Source of the DNA: Helopsaltes ochotensis
Lineage: Eukaryota; Chordata; Aves; Passeriformes; Locustellidae
Assembly: GCA_013400155.1 (NCBI GenBank)
Contig: VXBM01001317.1
Coordinates: forward strand, 6,063 to 70,062
Reading direction: 5' to 3'
DNA length: 64,000 nt
Shown: in pieces, positions 45,416-57,625 of the stretch
Layout of the letters: each line of letters begins with the position of its first letter
Position numbering within the stretch: the stretch's first letter is position 1
Notes under the pieces: generated by a model
What the model was told of the DNA's origin: nothing
Databases searched by the model: none
What the model saw: only the letters and a program-made list of their open reading frames with translations
Made by a program: the position numbers and the translations under genes

Positions 45416-45924
45416 CCAACCTCCAGACTTTACTGTAGCATGATAGGGCCAAACAAGTGCATTGCAGGATGTGACACGAGATTTTACATGACAGCATCTT
45501 TTACCACAGCAGGGGCACCGGTCTCCTTCCAGCTGCACCACACCCAGCTTGACGTTGGCTCCCGTTTCTTTTGTGCTCCTGCAAAGGCAGATTTCGCCTT
45601 TCCCGGATGTGTTTTCCCAGCGTGCAGACACACACAAATGGTTGGTCATTTCCTAAATTACCGGCATCTCCCCGTTGCTCGGTGACAGTCCCAGGCTGTT
45701 TGTCTGCAGGAGCAGATGCAGAACAGAGCCCAGGGCTCAGGTTCCTGAGTGTTCCCCACGGCCAGTCCGGCTGCTCCAGCAAATTCCCTGGCACACAGAG
45801 GCTGGCAGAGATCAAAGGGAGGCCTGGAGTTGTTGGGTCCTGCATTTTCCATCCCACATCCACAGCACTACCCTGGACACACGGCGTGGTTGCAGCCCTC
45901 CTTCTGAGCAAGGATTTCATCCGG

Positions 45925-46313
45925 ATGAGCAGAGGGATGGAGCAGCTGGGAGGAAAGGCTGGGAGAGCTGGCGTTGTTCAGTCTGGAGAGGAGAAGCTTT
46001 GGGGTGAGCTCAGGGTGGCCTTGCAGGGCCTGAAAGAGCTACAGAAAACATGGAGAGAGACAATTTCCGAGGGATGGAGGGACAGGACAAGGGAGAATGA
46101 CCTTAAGCTGAAAGAGGAAATGGTTAGATGGGATATTGGGAAAAAAAAATCTTCCCTGTGAGGGTGGTGGCCAGAGCAGCTGTGGCTGCCCCTGGATCCC
46201 TGGCAGTGCCCAAGGCCAGGTTGGACACTGGGGCTGGGAGCAGCCTGGGACAGGGGGAGGTGTCCCTGCCCATCCAGGGGTGGCACTGGATGTTCTTAGT
46301 GCTGTTTGGTTCT
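45925..46313 (+). mobile_element. CR1 LINE 3' fragment
   Basis: A plus-strand copy beginning GAGCAGAGGGATGGAGCAGC and passing through GAGAGGAGAAGCTTTGGGG, an A run at about 46140-46148 and CAGCTGTGGCTGCCCCTGG. It ends in GGCACTGGATGTTCTTAG without octamers. It shares blocks in the same order with 57165-57625. Confidence 0.92.
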
Positions 46314-48289
46314 AGTTAGGAAGGAGGACAGAGAAGTACACATGATAAAATCCTCAGGTCTAACTGGCTACATCGCACAAGTCCAAAATAATTTCCAAAT
46401 ACTCAAACCAGTCAGGAATGAAGAGAAGTAGGAAAAGCTGTTTGTGTCAGGGGACCAGGAATATCAAGAGTTACATTTTTGGAGAAGCAGAAAATAAACA
46501 CCCTGCTCATATTACTTCTGATTTTTTTATAAACCTGTCATACACAAAGAAGCTTAGTACATATAAAGCCCTTTTATTGCCACTTTGGGGCCACATAATG
46601 TAGGATTTACCTTGTGGTAAGGATTTTGCACCTTTTCCAAGGGAATACACCCATGTCTATACTCAGCATCTCTCTCTCCTTGTGTCTCCATTGCCAGGTT
46701 ATTTATGAGTATGTGTTACATTATCTATGTGTTCTGGTGGCTGAAATGAGTGAAAATAGCTTTATTTAGTAGTTGGTAATTAAAAGTGAGTCTTTCTTGG
46801 AGGAGAAGGAGGCTTCCCTGGAGCACAATTGCTTATTTTTTAAGATGCTGCTAGGAAAGGGTCAGTGAGATGAGGCAGCAGCTCTTGCTCACACCAGCCT
46901 GAACATTTTTAGGGCATCCTGAAAGTTGGATGTAGCCTTTATTCCTGCTCCCTGAAGCCAGAAAAAAACTGCCAGCTGTAGCTGTCAGGCATTAACCTGC
47001 TATTCCCAAATCTCTGAAATGAAATCCAGTGAGGGGGATCAGGAGTACAGGCTGGAAACCTCATCCTCTGTGACCCCAAGCCTCTGGATGGTGAGGATGG
47101 AGTCAGATGGGAATGATATGGGAATTATTAATCCCATCCAGCCTCGGGATTGTTAACCAAGTCAGCACCAGAGGAAGCTCACAGCCATTAATTTGTGACA
47201 TTGGCAAGATGAGGGACTTGAATTGAAAGATATACAGGATATTCATAGCAAGTGTTTAGAGTGGCTCACTTCTTGTTCCTGGTAACATCCCAAATCCAGG
47301 GAAAGGGGAAACTTCCTGCAAAATAAATCCTGGGATGGACAGCAGTGTGTAGAGAAATTCTTTGTCTGCAGATGTTCTGGAGAGCAGATTTCAATCAAAC
47401 AGTAAAGTGCAAATGTGCTCCTAAAAATTTGCTTTCCATAGTACAGGAGAACACGGAGACCAAATTTGGACAGCACGTGCACAGGTAGCCTGTAACTCAA
47501 AAATGCTGAAATTAAGCATTGAGGAAACATCAGGAAAGGCGTCACGGAGCAGTACCAGGAGCAGGCTCAGCAGTCAGACAGCATCTGGCAGAATCTGAAG
47601 ATGTTGCATAAGCTGCAAAACCAGAGGTGGCACCTCAGCAGTCACGAGAGGCAGCCGGAGGAGCGGGGATGCACTCAGCCTTCCAGCTCTCTGACTTACC
47701 CATTTTACCCACACCGAGTACAAATTTAGTGCCTGTTGCTCACTACCTGCTCCTTGCTGGGGGTGGAGGATCCTCCTACTACACTCTCTGTTTTCCAGGA
47801 GCTCAGCACAGCAGCTCTGAGCTAAATCCGTGCCTAAATTATCCCGTTATTGATGCCCTGCAGCTGTCGCCATCCCAGGCCCAAAGGAAAGGAGTTTTAA
47901 GAGCTTGCTCTTGTGTGAGGTGACATTAGGACTGCTGTTTCTGAAATCTGGGGGTCCAGTGGGGGAGTGCTGTGGACAAAAATGCATCAAGTGTGATATT
48001 TAAACACTTATTCGCTCAAGGGGCATGGAGGATGGATGTTTCTGGTTTTGATTCTGACCTGCTGGAAGGTCTTTTTGGAGTATATTTGCTTTTTTAAAGT
48101 CTGACCATAGGTCTTTTCACAGGGCCAAGTGAATGTGAGCCTAGTGAATAAGTGTGCTGCTGAGGAACAATTTGCTTTGTTGTTTCGTTCTGCAGATGAA
48201 TTTCAGTATTTACCCTGTGTTGCTGCTGAAGCAGGATATTCACGTGACAATTCCAAATGGAAAAAGGGTAGATTAAATTAGAAATTAGG
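46314..48289. other. Unannotated sequence
   Basis: Nothing recognised in about 2 kb. AT-rich with short frames on both strands. Confidence 0.45.
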
Positions 48290-48474
48290 ATGAAATGCTT
48301 TTCTATGGGGGTGGTGAGGCCCTGGAACAAGTTGTCCAGGGAAATTGTGAATGCCCCATCCATGAGAGTGTTCAAGGTCAGGCTGGATGGAGCTGGGAGC
48401 AACCTGGGATACTGGAAGGAGTGAAATTATTTTTAAGGTCCTTTCCAACCATTCAAAGATATGTTTCTATGAAT
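48290..48474 (+). mobile_element. CR1 LINE 3' fragment
   Basis: GGTGGTGAGGCCCTGGAAC, GTTGTCCAGGGAAATTGTG, TTCAAGGTCAGGCTGGATGG and AAGGTCCTTTCCAACC end with ATATGTTTCTATGAATTTC. It belongs to the subtype with NTTCTATGATT tails. Confidence 0.93.
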
Positions 48475-49135
48475 TTCTTCTTTGGAAAAAAGCTTAATGC
48501 ATTTATGTGACTGACCACTGGAAGTAATAAATCAAGTATATATTTGAGTTTTCAGAGCTTGACTACTGCAAGGTACTGACAGTAGGTTTCATTATCTGGC
48601 TGAGAAGTCCTAAAAAAAACCAAAAAAACCAAAAACAACTGCAGAAAACAAGTCTGACTCGAACATCTGGAGGACGAGGAGCAGGAAAACAACTGAAAGG
48701 GCCTGCTGTATTCTGTGCCAGGAGGATTTGCAATCCAGAAAGAGATGCAAATGACTAAGGCTGAGCGATCTACTTTCTGTAAGCAATCAGCGTGACAGAC
48801 TTAACCCCTTTCCTTGTTTGCAAATTCTCCCGGAGTAAAGCGCTGCCGCTGCTTACAGATGTGTTTGCTATTTGCATCCACTTTGTGAATAAACTCCTGC
48901 TCGGGGTTTAGTCATGAGCCACTCAGCGTGACTCTTGCCTGAGTGGGGCTGTTCGCAGGCTGTGATTCATCAGACCTGCAAGGGAGCTGGAAGGGGAAGG
49001 CTGCGTGAGCACGCCTGGAAATATGTGTACGGATGCATATTCGCAAATTGTCGGCGTGTTTGCGATGCTTTTCATCTCTCTGCAAACAATCTGCTCTCCA
49101 AAGCAAGCTTCGTACCAAAAAGTGCTTTGTGCTTC

Positions 49136-49137
<2 letters not shown>
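48475..49137. promoter_or_regulatory. Candidate conserved non-coding block
   Basis: Most of 48740-49120 is non-repetitive and contains TTTGCAAATT, TATTTGCATCC (an octamer-like POU site), GCTTACAGATG and GCATATTCGCAAATTG. No reading frame of interest and no repeat match is seen. The regulatory role is inferred from texture alone. A T run and assembly gap follow. Confidence 0.2.

Positions 49138-49170
<33 letters not shown>
49138..49170 (+). repeat. Poly(T) run ending in a gap
   Basis: At least 33 T directly precede the N run. The true length is unknown because assembly stopped here. Confidence 0.9.
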
Positions 49171-49215
49171 NNNNNNNNNNNNNNNNNNNNNNNNNNNNNN
49201 NNNNNNNNNNNNNNN
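49171..49215. other. Assembly gap, 45 N
   Basis: The N run starts inside a T homopolymer, a typical place for read or assembly failure. Confidence 0.95.
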
Positions 49216-49324
49216 CTCTAGTTTTCTGAGGAGGAATGCTGGTGGAAAAACTTCTTGAGACCAGTTGTGCACCTCTGGTAATCTCTTACATCGAGTGGCA
49301 AGTGGCCACCGAGTGTGTGTGACA

Positions 49325-49885
49325 GTTGTTGTTACAACATTTTTATGACAGCAAAAGCCTTAATATAGAACCAACCCTTCAAGCACACCGAGGATTTACT
49401 TTTATGTATCCTGGTCACCATGTCTGCACATCCACAGGGCTGACCAAGGCAGGGTTTTTACACCTACATGATCCCCAAGCCCCTCAGCTCCCAAAATCAT
49501 TTGGTGGCGTCAACAGATCTCAAGTGCTTGAACCCTGAACTCCTGGAAAACAGGAGCACACTGGAGGCTTCTTTTCCCCTCTGGATTTAGTAACTTCATT
49601 TGGATATTCAATATTTTTCTGCAGCACACACAGAAGGCAAACTGCACCCCTCTGCTGAAGACTGTCAATTTTCCTGCTTGGCTTTTCCCATTTTTTGTGC
49701 CGTGGTTTCCTAGGACCTCACTTTCCTTTTGTGCTGAAGGACTTTATCCCTTTTCTTTTTGGAAGAATTTTAGTTGAAAGATTTTTTTTTTCATTTTTCC
49801 CAGATTGTGGTAATAGGTGCTTGAACAGTTGCTTGCTTAATAGCTAATTATAGCTGCTTAGTAATTTAAGTGGACAATATATGGA
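49325..49885 (-). repeat. Unclassified interspersed repeat, copy 2
   Basis: Reverse complement of 25199-25679. It is about 80-120 bases longer because 49411-49531 has no counterpart in copy 1. The junction bears CCTG microhomology, suggesting a deletion in copy 1 or an insertion here. A TTGTTACAAC palindromic word sits at the left edge. No terminal repeats or coding capacity are evident. Confidence 0.8.
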
Positions 49886-50189
49886 TTAATAATAATAATA
49901 AAGATTAGCAAGGCTGGGAGAGCGGGTAAATGTGGAAAATTCTGTGGTTTATGGTCTGCTCACAGACACATAAATGCCTCAATATGAGTCCAGGTGAAGT
50001 TATCATTTGGTTTGCACTGGGAAAAGGCCCCATGTCCTCAGAACAGACCCCTCCACCTTTTAAAAAACCCATCCACCAGGTGAAGGCAGAGACACTTGGC
50101 TGTTCCAGCCTGGAAAAATGTCCCAGACCAAGTTACTGCTGAGTACAGAGCTGCAGTTTTGCTATTTGAGTGCAAAAAAAGTGACAAAA

Positions 50190-50317
50190 GATGAGTTTTC
50201 CTGTCACATGTGGGTCGCGCAATCAATTCCACGAAACTTACTTTCAGAGCTAATTTTGGTGTCTTTTTAACAGCTTTGCTGGCTGGGAACTGAGCTGATC
50301 TCATCACCCTGATATCA
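50190..50317 (+). repeat. Unclassified direct repeat, copy 1
   Basis: About 128 bases aligned in the same orientation with 63781-63908, sharing GATGAGTTTTC, AATTTTGGTGTCTTTTTAAC and GAGCTGAT.TCATCAC.CTGA. Weaker similarity may extend upstream to about 50154. No family is recognised. Confidence 0.7.
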
Positions 50318-51607
50318 TTTTGTGGTGAATCCAAGGGATGCCTCCTTTCTCCCGGCCTGGTGAGGCAGGATCTGTGGGGTGCAGGTGCCCCATGTGTCAG
50401 CTCTCCCCTTGTGGAGAAGGAGGAATTGTGTGCAGGGCTGAATTCCCCAAAGGCCCCACTGCACCTCACCAGTGCAAGGGCAGATGCAGTTCCCAATCCC
50501 TGGGATTTTTCAGCCTGGTTGGGGATGTGATGTAACCAGGGCTCTGGAACCTGTTACCACTTTAATTAAAAAACAGACTGAACATCAAATGCAAACTGTG
50601 CTTCAGGTGCCGTCCTTCCTCCCTTTAGCCTAATTTTCGTTAAGGAAACAATCGCTTCTGCTTGAGGCTGCCTTTTTTTGGGATAAGGAAAAAGGAGAGC
50701 AAGAAGCTGAAGAAGAGCCTTTCTACTTCAGTTTTAAACCATGAGAAGGCATGAAAACAAAACATATGGTAGGGGATTTGTCCCAGCCCCAGCAGCCCCC
50801 TTATCTTCCTTTTTTTTTTTTTTCTGCTGACTTCCTGCTCTGGACCTCTTGGCAGCTCCTGGGACAACATCTCAACTTTGCAAACGTGAAGGAATTTCGA
50901 ACGGAGCCCTGGACGTCACCGCGTTTTCCAAGTGGGCCATAAATCAGGGTTTGTTATGGTCGTTCTCTCGTGAGGCAGAGCATGTGCAGGCAGATAAGAG
51001 CCCGGAGGAAGGAGAGGCAGAGAGAAAAGCAACACCAGTAGGAAAGACCCCATAAAGAAATGTTTTGACAGCCTCAATTGAGCTGAGCAGCCACGGAGGG
51101 GCTGGAGTGAGCTCTCATTGTTGAGGGAACAGGGCCCCGCCTGATTTGAAGTGGATTTGCTCTGGAGCTGGAAGGGAGCTCTTTTCCCTCACCATTGAGA
51201 TTTTGTGTCACTGGCAGCGGGATTTTCCCGGTGAGGCACTATTTTCCAGCCACAGCAAGGGGGTGATTCATCAGCCAGATCCTCCAGGGATATAAATAGA
51301 CACAACCTCCACCAGCTCCAGTGGTCTTGCACCGACTTGCATCAGCACAAGAAAGTCGGGATGGAAAGTTCCCATCCCTTTGCTCTGTCCCAACCACTGC
51401 CAGCTGGGCTCCTGCTGTACATCAGTCCTGGTTGGACTTAGGAACAGTCAGAGAATTATCCCAAGGAAATTGCAGGACTCCCTTTTTCTTGGTCCACAGA
51501 AGGTATAGGTTGGTTTCCTCCCAGGAAGCTTTCTCTTATAGCCATCTTTTTTTTTTTTTTTCTTTTGTACCTTGCTTTGCTCTTGGTTTGACCCCTTTTT
51601 TCAAAGA
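50318..51607. other. Unannotated sequence with a TATA-like element
   Basis: No gene is recognised. TATAAATA at 51291-51298 fits a TATA box consensus and is followed about 30 bases later by a plausible initiator context, but no exon with coding character follows. T runs lie near 50811 and 51548. Confidence 0.35.
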
Positions 51608-51885
51608 CTCTCAGAATGGTTTGGGTTGAAAGGGACCTTAAAAATCATAAAGTGCCCCCTCTGCCATGGACAGGGACACCTCCCACTGTCCCAGGCTGCT
51701 CCAGCCTGGCCTTGGGCACTGCCAGGGATCCAGGGGCAGCCACAGCTGCTCTGGGCACCCTGGGCCAGGGCCTCCCCATCCTCAAAGTAAAAAAATATTT
51801 TTCTGATATCCACTCTCACCCGACTCTCTGTCGGTTTGAAGCCATTCCCCCCTGTCCTGTGCCTTACATGATCTTGTAAATTTGA
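51608..51885 (-). mobile_element. CR1 LINE 3' fragment
   Basis: CTCAGAATGGTTTGGGTTG, AAAGGGACCTTAAAAATC, GGGATCCAGGGGCAGCC and CTTACATGATCTTGTAA on the minus orientation. The left octamer is partly lost. Confidence 0.92.
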
Positions 51886-54682
51886 TTGTTTGGATGTTTG
51901 GGCTGTGGGATGTTTTGCTGATCATCCACAACAAAACCGGGCATGGTGGGGACCCACTGGGGAGTTGCTAAACCCTGGATTTAGCAGGGGATTTAAGGTT
52001 TTTAAATATTAATCATTTTAACTGGGGCTGGTGGGAAGTTAACCCGGGCAGCAGCTCCAGACAGGGAGGTAATTATGTTTATTCCTTGGCTGCATTGTGT
52101 GGAATGCAGATGAGGGTTTAAGTGGCTGTAATTACCTGTGCAAGGTGTCATTCCTATTTTACAACAACAGCAGCAAGGTCAGCTGAGCCTGGATCTGCTG
52201 CCTTGGCTGTGCTTGGGTTTCCAAGCATCTTCCACCCTGCCTCTTTTCCCTGCTTGTCCAGCATATTTCCTAGGAGTAAGACCTTGTTAAATGCCGGTTT
52301 TACTTCCCTGGTGCTCCTTTATTTGCTCCGTTGTGATGCCACATCATGGACAAGGGTGAATGACTGGTTGGGAATGTTTGTTATTTTCAGGCATATTCAC
52401 TGAGGCACTTTTTGCATCTCTGTTCTGCTCAGGCCTCTCAGGAGAGGAGGGATCCCCATAATTTGGCTGAGCTTGCTTCTTCCTTGTGAAGGATGGCTTC
52501 AATAATCTATCCAACTTCCAGAAATAAAATACAGCGAGACCTGTTCTCTTCGTGTTGGGTTTGGGGTGGAAAACAAAAAAAAAGGAAAAGAAAAATAGGG
52601 AGATTCCTGACATGCCTGCAGGAATTTGGTTTTGGGGAGAGTGGGCAAACCTCCATTCCAACTACTGCCAGCCTGTGATTAGCACCAAGAATCCACATCA
52701 AGAATGCAGTGGTTGCACCAGATGAGGCCTCACAAAGCAGCTCGTGTCCCTTCCATCATCTTGTTTCTGCCTGCCAAAACCCTCCTATGGAAATGGGATC
52801 AGCAGGGATGGATCTTTCAAGGGCTCCCATTGCTCTGCTGTGCCTCCTTCCTTGGCCTGTGTCCTGGATGTGTGAGGTGCCCTGCTCTGTGGCACCCACA
52901 CCGGGCAAGCTGATCCAAAATGGGCATCACGGAGTGGGAGCAGCTCCCTGGAAAGCAGCAGTGACTCCTGCAGCCATGGAAGCCTGAGCAGGAAAATTTG
53001 GGAGCTGCTGCCAGAACTGTAACAGGAATGAGGAGACAGGATATTGCTGTGGGTCTCCCTGCGGTGGGGCAGGGTTGGGAGGCTTTGGGGGCTGCAGGGA
53101 GGAGGAGGATGAGGAAGAGCAGCTCATTAGGTGGAATTCTGCCCTCTGATTGCAGGTGGGAACATGAGAAGTGGGGTTGCAAAGTGGGGGTGGCTTCCCA
53201 CAAGAATCTTATTCCCACCAAGGACCCATCACTCCTGGTCACCCTGGGAGCCATGGTTTGTGTGTCAGCACCTCAGGCAGGTGACTGACTGCCCAGGAAC
53301 CCCTGGTCCCAACAAAGCCTCTTCTAGATCTCATATTTTTGGGGCAAATCTCAAATGATGACCAGAATATGCCTGCAGAGTTAATAAACCAAATTATCTG
53401 GCCAGGATTAAGGTTTAGAAACTTGTAGTTTCAGCTGTGGGTCATGGTTTTTTTGTTATTACGGCTTATTTTTGGAGCTGGCAGATACGCTAGCATCAGT
53501 CCTCGCCTCAGTCCCACCGGTTGTTTTGTTGCTTCCAAATTTCTGGTTGCCTAAATCCCTGGTATTTCAGTTGGATGGCCTTCCCCTCTGGTTCTGCACT
53601 GCTGTGTGCTGTTTAAAGCCTGTCAGGCCTGATTCTCATTTACACTCTGGCAGCACAAACCTTCACACCCACTTGAGGGTCCTTTTCTTCTTCCTGAGCG
53701 TTGGAAGGAGGATTTGGATGCAGCAGTGGATCCAGGAGGGAGCCATCCCCACCATTGCATGGGGTTATGCAATTCCTCTGGTCTGAGTCAGCTCGCAGCC
53801 TCCTCTGTCATCCTGCTGCATGGAAATCCAGGTGCAAAATCTCAGCTGGGATTTTCTTCTGCAGTCAGTGGAGCCTTGGGCCTCCCACTGATCCAAGAGG
53901 TGCTGGGGATGAGGGAAGCACCTGCTTGCAGTTCCTGCATTGGAGCTGCTGGAAAAAACTGAAACTTCCACCGTGTTCCGTGTGCAGCCAGCTCTCTCTC
54001 CAGCTGTGAGGAGAGCCTTAGTGGTCTGTCCCTGAGCTCCAAGGAGACTCCAAGGAAAGGCAGGATGGATGGATCCAGCTGTGCTCTGGGCGAGCAGCAG
54101 TGCTCCCAGCGTTTGTCACGTGTGCCCGCGGTTCGCGATGGATCCGTCGCGCACCCAACGTGAAATTAGTGGGTGTGTCTTATAAACAAAAAGTAATGAT
54201 CCCGTTGAGTCAGAGCTGAAAATTTCCCCTTCTGTGCGGAGTGTTCATTATTCTGGAATTTTAAGGGAGGGGAAGGGCTGACTGGAGAGGGTTTGTGCTC
54301 GCTGGCTGCTTCGTCCAGCAGCTGGGGACATGGCCAGCGATGGCTCTGCTGATGTCCCATCCTCTGCACACGTTTTTAGGGCTGTTGATGATGTCCTTCC
54401 CTTCCTGAGTGTGAGACTTGTTGTTGTTTGTCTTTAATTTGATTCTGCCCGTCTTGTTTTGTAAGGTGAATTCACAGAAACACCACAAACTCGTAGTAGA
54501 CAAATTTTCCCAGAGATGTTGGCATCACATTTAGGCATAAGCCATAAAAGGGACTTCAAATACCTCAGTGCTTTTGGGAATGCTCTGCCTCAGAGCCCAG
54601 GTGGACACAGGTATGTTTGATCCTCAGTTCTGTGGTTCCCTGAGGGGGAGTGCTGGATCTACTTAGATATTTAGAGAGAGGG
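51886..54682. other. Unannotated sequence
   Basis: No repeat family or gene is recognised in about 2.8 kb. Several overlapping frames of 80-145 codons on both strands (for example 52817-53254 minus) carry no domain. Confidence 0.4.
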
Positions 54683-55082
54683 TCATACCAGGAGGGGCTG
54701 AGGGAGCTGGGAAAGGGCTGAGCCTGGAGCAAAGGAGGCTCAGGGGGGCCCTTGTGGCTCTGCACAGCTCCCTGCCAGGAGGGGACAGCCGGGGGGGTCG
54801 GGCTCTGCTCCAGGGAACAGGGACAGGAGGAGAGGGAACGGCCTCAGGCTGGGCCAGGGCAGGCTCAGCTGGGACAGCAGCAGGAATTTCCCCATGGAAA
54901 GGGGGCTCAGGCCTTGGCAGGGGCTGCCCAGGGAGGGTTGCAGTGCCCATCCCTGGAGGTGTCCCCTGGAGGTGGCACTCAGTGCTCTGGGCTGGGGACA
55001 GGCTGGGCACGGGGCACAGCTGGGACTGCCTGGGCTGGGAGGGCTTTTCCAGCCTCAGGGATCCTGGGATTCTCTGATCCTT
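54683..55082 (+). mobile_element. CR1 LINE 3' fragment, young copy
   Basis: From AGGGTCATACCAGGAGGGGC through GAGCCTGGAGCAAAGGAGG and GGACAGCCGGGGGGGTCGG to a tail ending GGATCCTGGGATTCTCTGAT. It is nearly identical over about 145 bases to 30986-31130, which indicates recent activity of this subfamily. Frames on either strand are CR1-derived. Confidence 0.94.
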
Positions 55083-57164
55083 ATTATGGAAGATAAATAG
55101 CTATAGCAGGACAGTATCTAAAGCAGGGGAGAATCACTTTTCTAACCCTGACAAAGTCCTGCAGAAAAGGATCTGGTGGAAAACACAGGAATAACTTCCC
55201 TGCCAGTCCGGCCAGAAGACCCTCAGAGCACTTTGGTGGAATTCCTGATGTGTAAAACCTGAAATGCTGGAAACATCCCCCTGTGCTTTCTGGCTTTTTG
55301 TCAGCTGGAAGCCTCTGCCAGAGCTGCAGTGTGGCGAGGAGTCTGCTTCTCATCTCCTCACATCTGGACCCCGTGACATTAATGGCAAAAGCAACTCTCT
55401 TTTGCAATTCCATCCAAAAACTGCAAGCATCAGCCCTTCACAGCTAATGAGAACTGAGCTGGGGGAGAGAGTTTCTCCTACAGTGCCCCGTGACAAGTCA
55501 GCTGCATGCCTCTTGATCCATGTAATTTTATTCCTTGTGGAGACCTCACATAGGCACAAATAGAGAGATTTGAAAAGAGTGTGACTCCTGCTTATTTATC
55601 TTGCAATGAATTCAATGTATTAAATCACTGCCCTGCTAAAAGCCTGTCTTTCTCCAAGATCACATCCTATGAGGTCAACTCAAGCAAATAAAATGGCTAC
55701 TAAATCTTTGGTTGTCATTGCAACGCTTTTTTAAAAAAATTATTTTTATTTTTTAAAAACAACAGAACACTCCAGTATTCATTCCAGTGCCATAAACATG
55801 TTAAGTAATTGAGTATTTATCTGAAGAGAATGAGAAATGTGGAATTTATTTCTAGGACTTGAGCTTAAAATAAACAAGACACTTTTAAACCTAACTCCAT
55901 TTTGGATAATGAGATGTTTTCATGGACATAATGGCTATTTGCAGCGTGTTTTCCCAGGACTCTTTTTTTACAATATGACATTTAAATCAGACTAGTAGAG
56001 AATCTTTGTGCATTAAGAGAGGTCAGCTCTTCTCAGGAGTAAATATTTGTATATGTGTGGGTGCGTGTGATACGTCTCATGCAAGAACTGTGTGCAACAG
56101 TGGGAGTTAATTTGGCTTAATAATCAAGCTGTAAAAATCTAACTGATTGATCAAACTCTTAAATTGGTTTCCTGGTACAAAAGGCATTACATAAGTATGT
56201 TTCCCTACTTCTATTAAATATTCTTTATGTAAATACATGGATACACCTAAGCAAACATTGTGGATCTATCACCAAAGTGCTGTGATCCCTGATTCTTAGG
56301 TGTGGAGAATCTCAATGCTTCCCATGAAAGTAAAACACCACAAGGAGATGAGTGTGTTTCATGTCTTGTGGCACTTTTTATTTCCTCCAGACTGCAGGAC
56401 TGACCCCTGCACTGCTGGGAGGAGCAGCTGGTTACAGCAGAACCACCTTGTGAGGACAGAAAGGGGGATTTCTGTCATCCGGCCAGCAAGGGGGCCACAA
56501 AAATTTCTGTTTTCCGTAGCCATGGAACATTTCCAGCCATGCAGGTTCCTCTGCTGAATCATCCCTGCCACACCTACACAGAGCTGAGATTTGCCTCGAA
56601 TAAGCAGCGATGCCTGTAATAGATCTGAGCAGACATGAGCAGCAGCGTTTGTCAGGGGAGAGAAAGGCACTTTGCCTTTCATTTTATGTTTAGTGTGAGC
56701 TGCAGCTAGCTCATGTTGGAAGAGAAGTTTCAGTCCTTGTTTTCCAAGAACTGGTGGTTTTGGTTTTGTTTTTTTTCCTTCTGTTGGTGTGAGTGAGCTG
56801 CAGAGAGGTCATGGTGGTGCTTCCCCATCCTGTAAGTTCTGGAGAACTTGAATGAGAAAGAATAAAAGGGGTTGTGGGAAGTTGTCTTGGGGTGGGGAAG
56901 CACAATTAATAATGGGATGGCAGTAGATGAGGTGACTTTATTCACACCAGGCATAAATCAAAGTTGAGGCCTGGCATTTGGACTGCAAAAAAGGATGGAC
57001 TTGGGTTGCTGGTGGGTGAGAGCTGGACATGCCCTGTCTGTGTGTGCTGGGATCAGAAACCAACTGTGCCCTGGGCTGATCCCACAGCCTGGGCAGCAGG
57101 AAAGGGACTGGGATTGTGTCCCTGTGCCCTGCTCAGGTGAGAGCCCACCTGCAGAGCTGCCCCA
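55083..57164. other. Unannotated sequence
   Basis: No gene is recognised. The AT-rich central part (55560-56290) is listed separately as a possible conserved block. Confidence 0.4.
55560..56290. promoter_or_regulatory. Candidate conserved non-coding block
   Basis: About 730 bases of AT-rich, repeat-free sequence with dense homeodomain- and TCF-like words (TGATTGATCAAAC, GGCTTAATAATCAAGC, TTAAGTAATTGAG). The stretch lacks notable frames. Such runs are often deeply conserved in vertebrates, but I cannot compare genomes here. Confidence 0.25.
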
Positions 57165-57625
57165 GCCCAGGGAGGCCGTGGAGCTGCTGGAGAGAGCCCA
57201 GAGGAGGCTCCAGGATGAGCAGAGGATGGAGCAGCTCTGCTGGGAGGAAAGGCTGGCAGAGCTGGCATTGTTCAGCCTGGAGAGGAGAAGCTTTGGGCTG
57301 AGCTCAGGGTGGCCTTGCAGGGCCTGGAGGAGCTGCAGGAAACCTGGAGAGAGACAATGGCCAAGGGCTGCAGGGACAGGAGCCAGGGAATGGCTTCCAA
57401 GTGGGATTGGATGGGATCTGGGGCAGGAATTGTTCCCTGTGAGGGTGGGCAGGCCCTGGCCCAGGGTGCCCAGAGCAGCTGTGGCTGCCCCTGGATCCCT
57501 GGCAGTGCCCAAGGCCAGGCTGGATGGGACTTGGAACAACTTGTAGAAGGTGTCCCTGCCTACAGCTTGGAACTTGATGATCTTTAAGATCTCTTCCAAC
57601 TCAAACCATTCCACGATTTCACGTT
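57165..57625 (+). mobile_element. CR1 LINE 3' fragment, 0.46 kb
   Basis: The longest CR1 run without a gap: CCAGGGAGGCCGTGGAGCTG, GAGGATGGAGCAGCTCTGC, GAGAGGAGAAGCTTTGGGC, GATGATCTTTAAGATCTC and TCAAACCATTCCACGATTTC. The 262-codon minus-strand frame that crosses it (56958-57746) is an antisense artefact. Confidence 0.94.

Larger units (their letters stand above)
43937..45924. other. Unannotated sequence
   Basis: No repeat family is recognised. It contains the splice-flanked open frame at 44642 and a CCAA tract near 45393. Confidence 0.4.
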
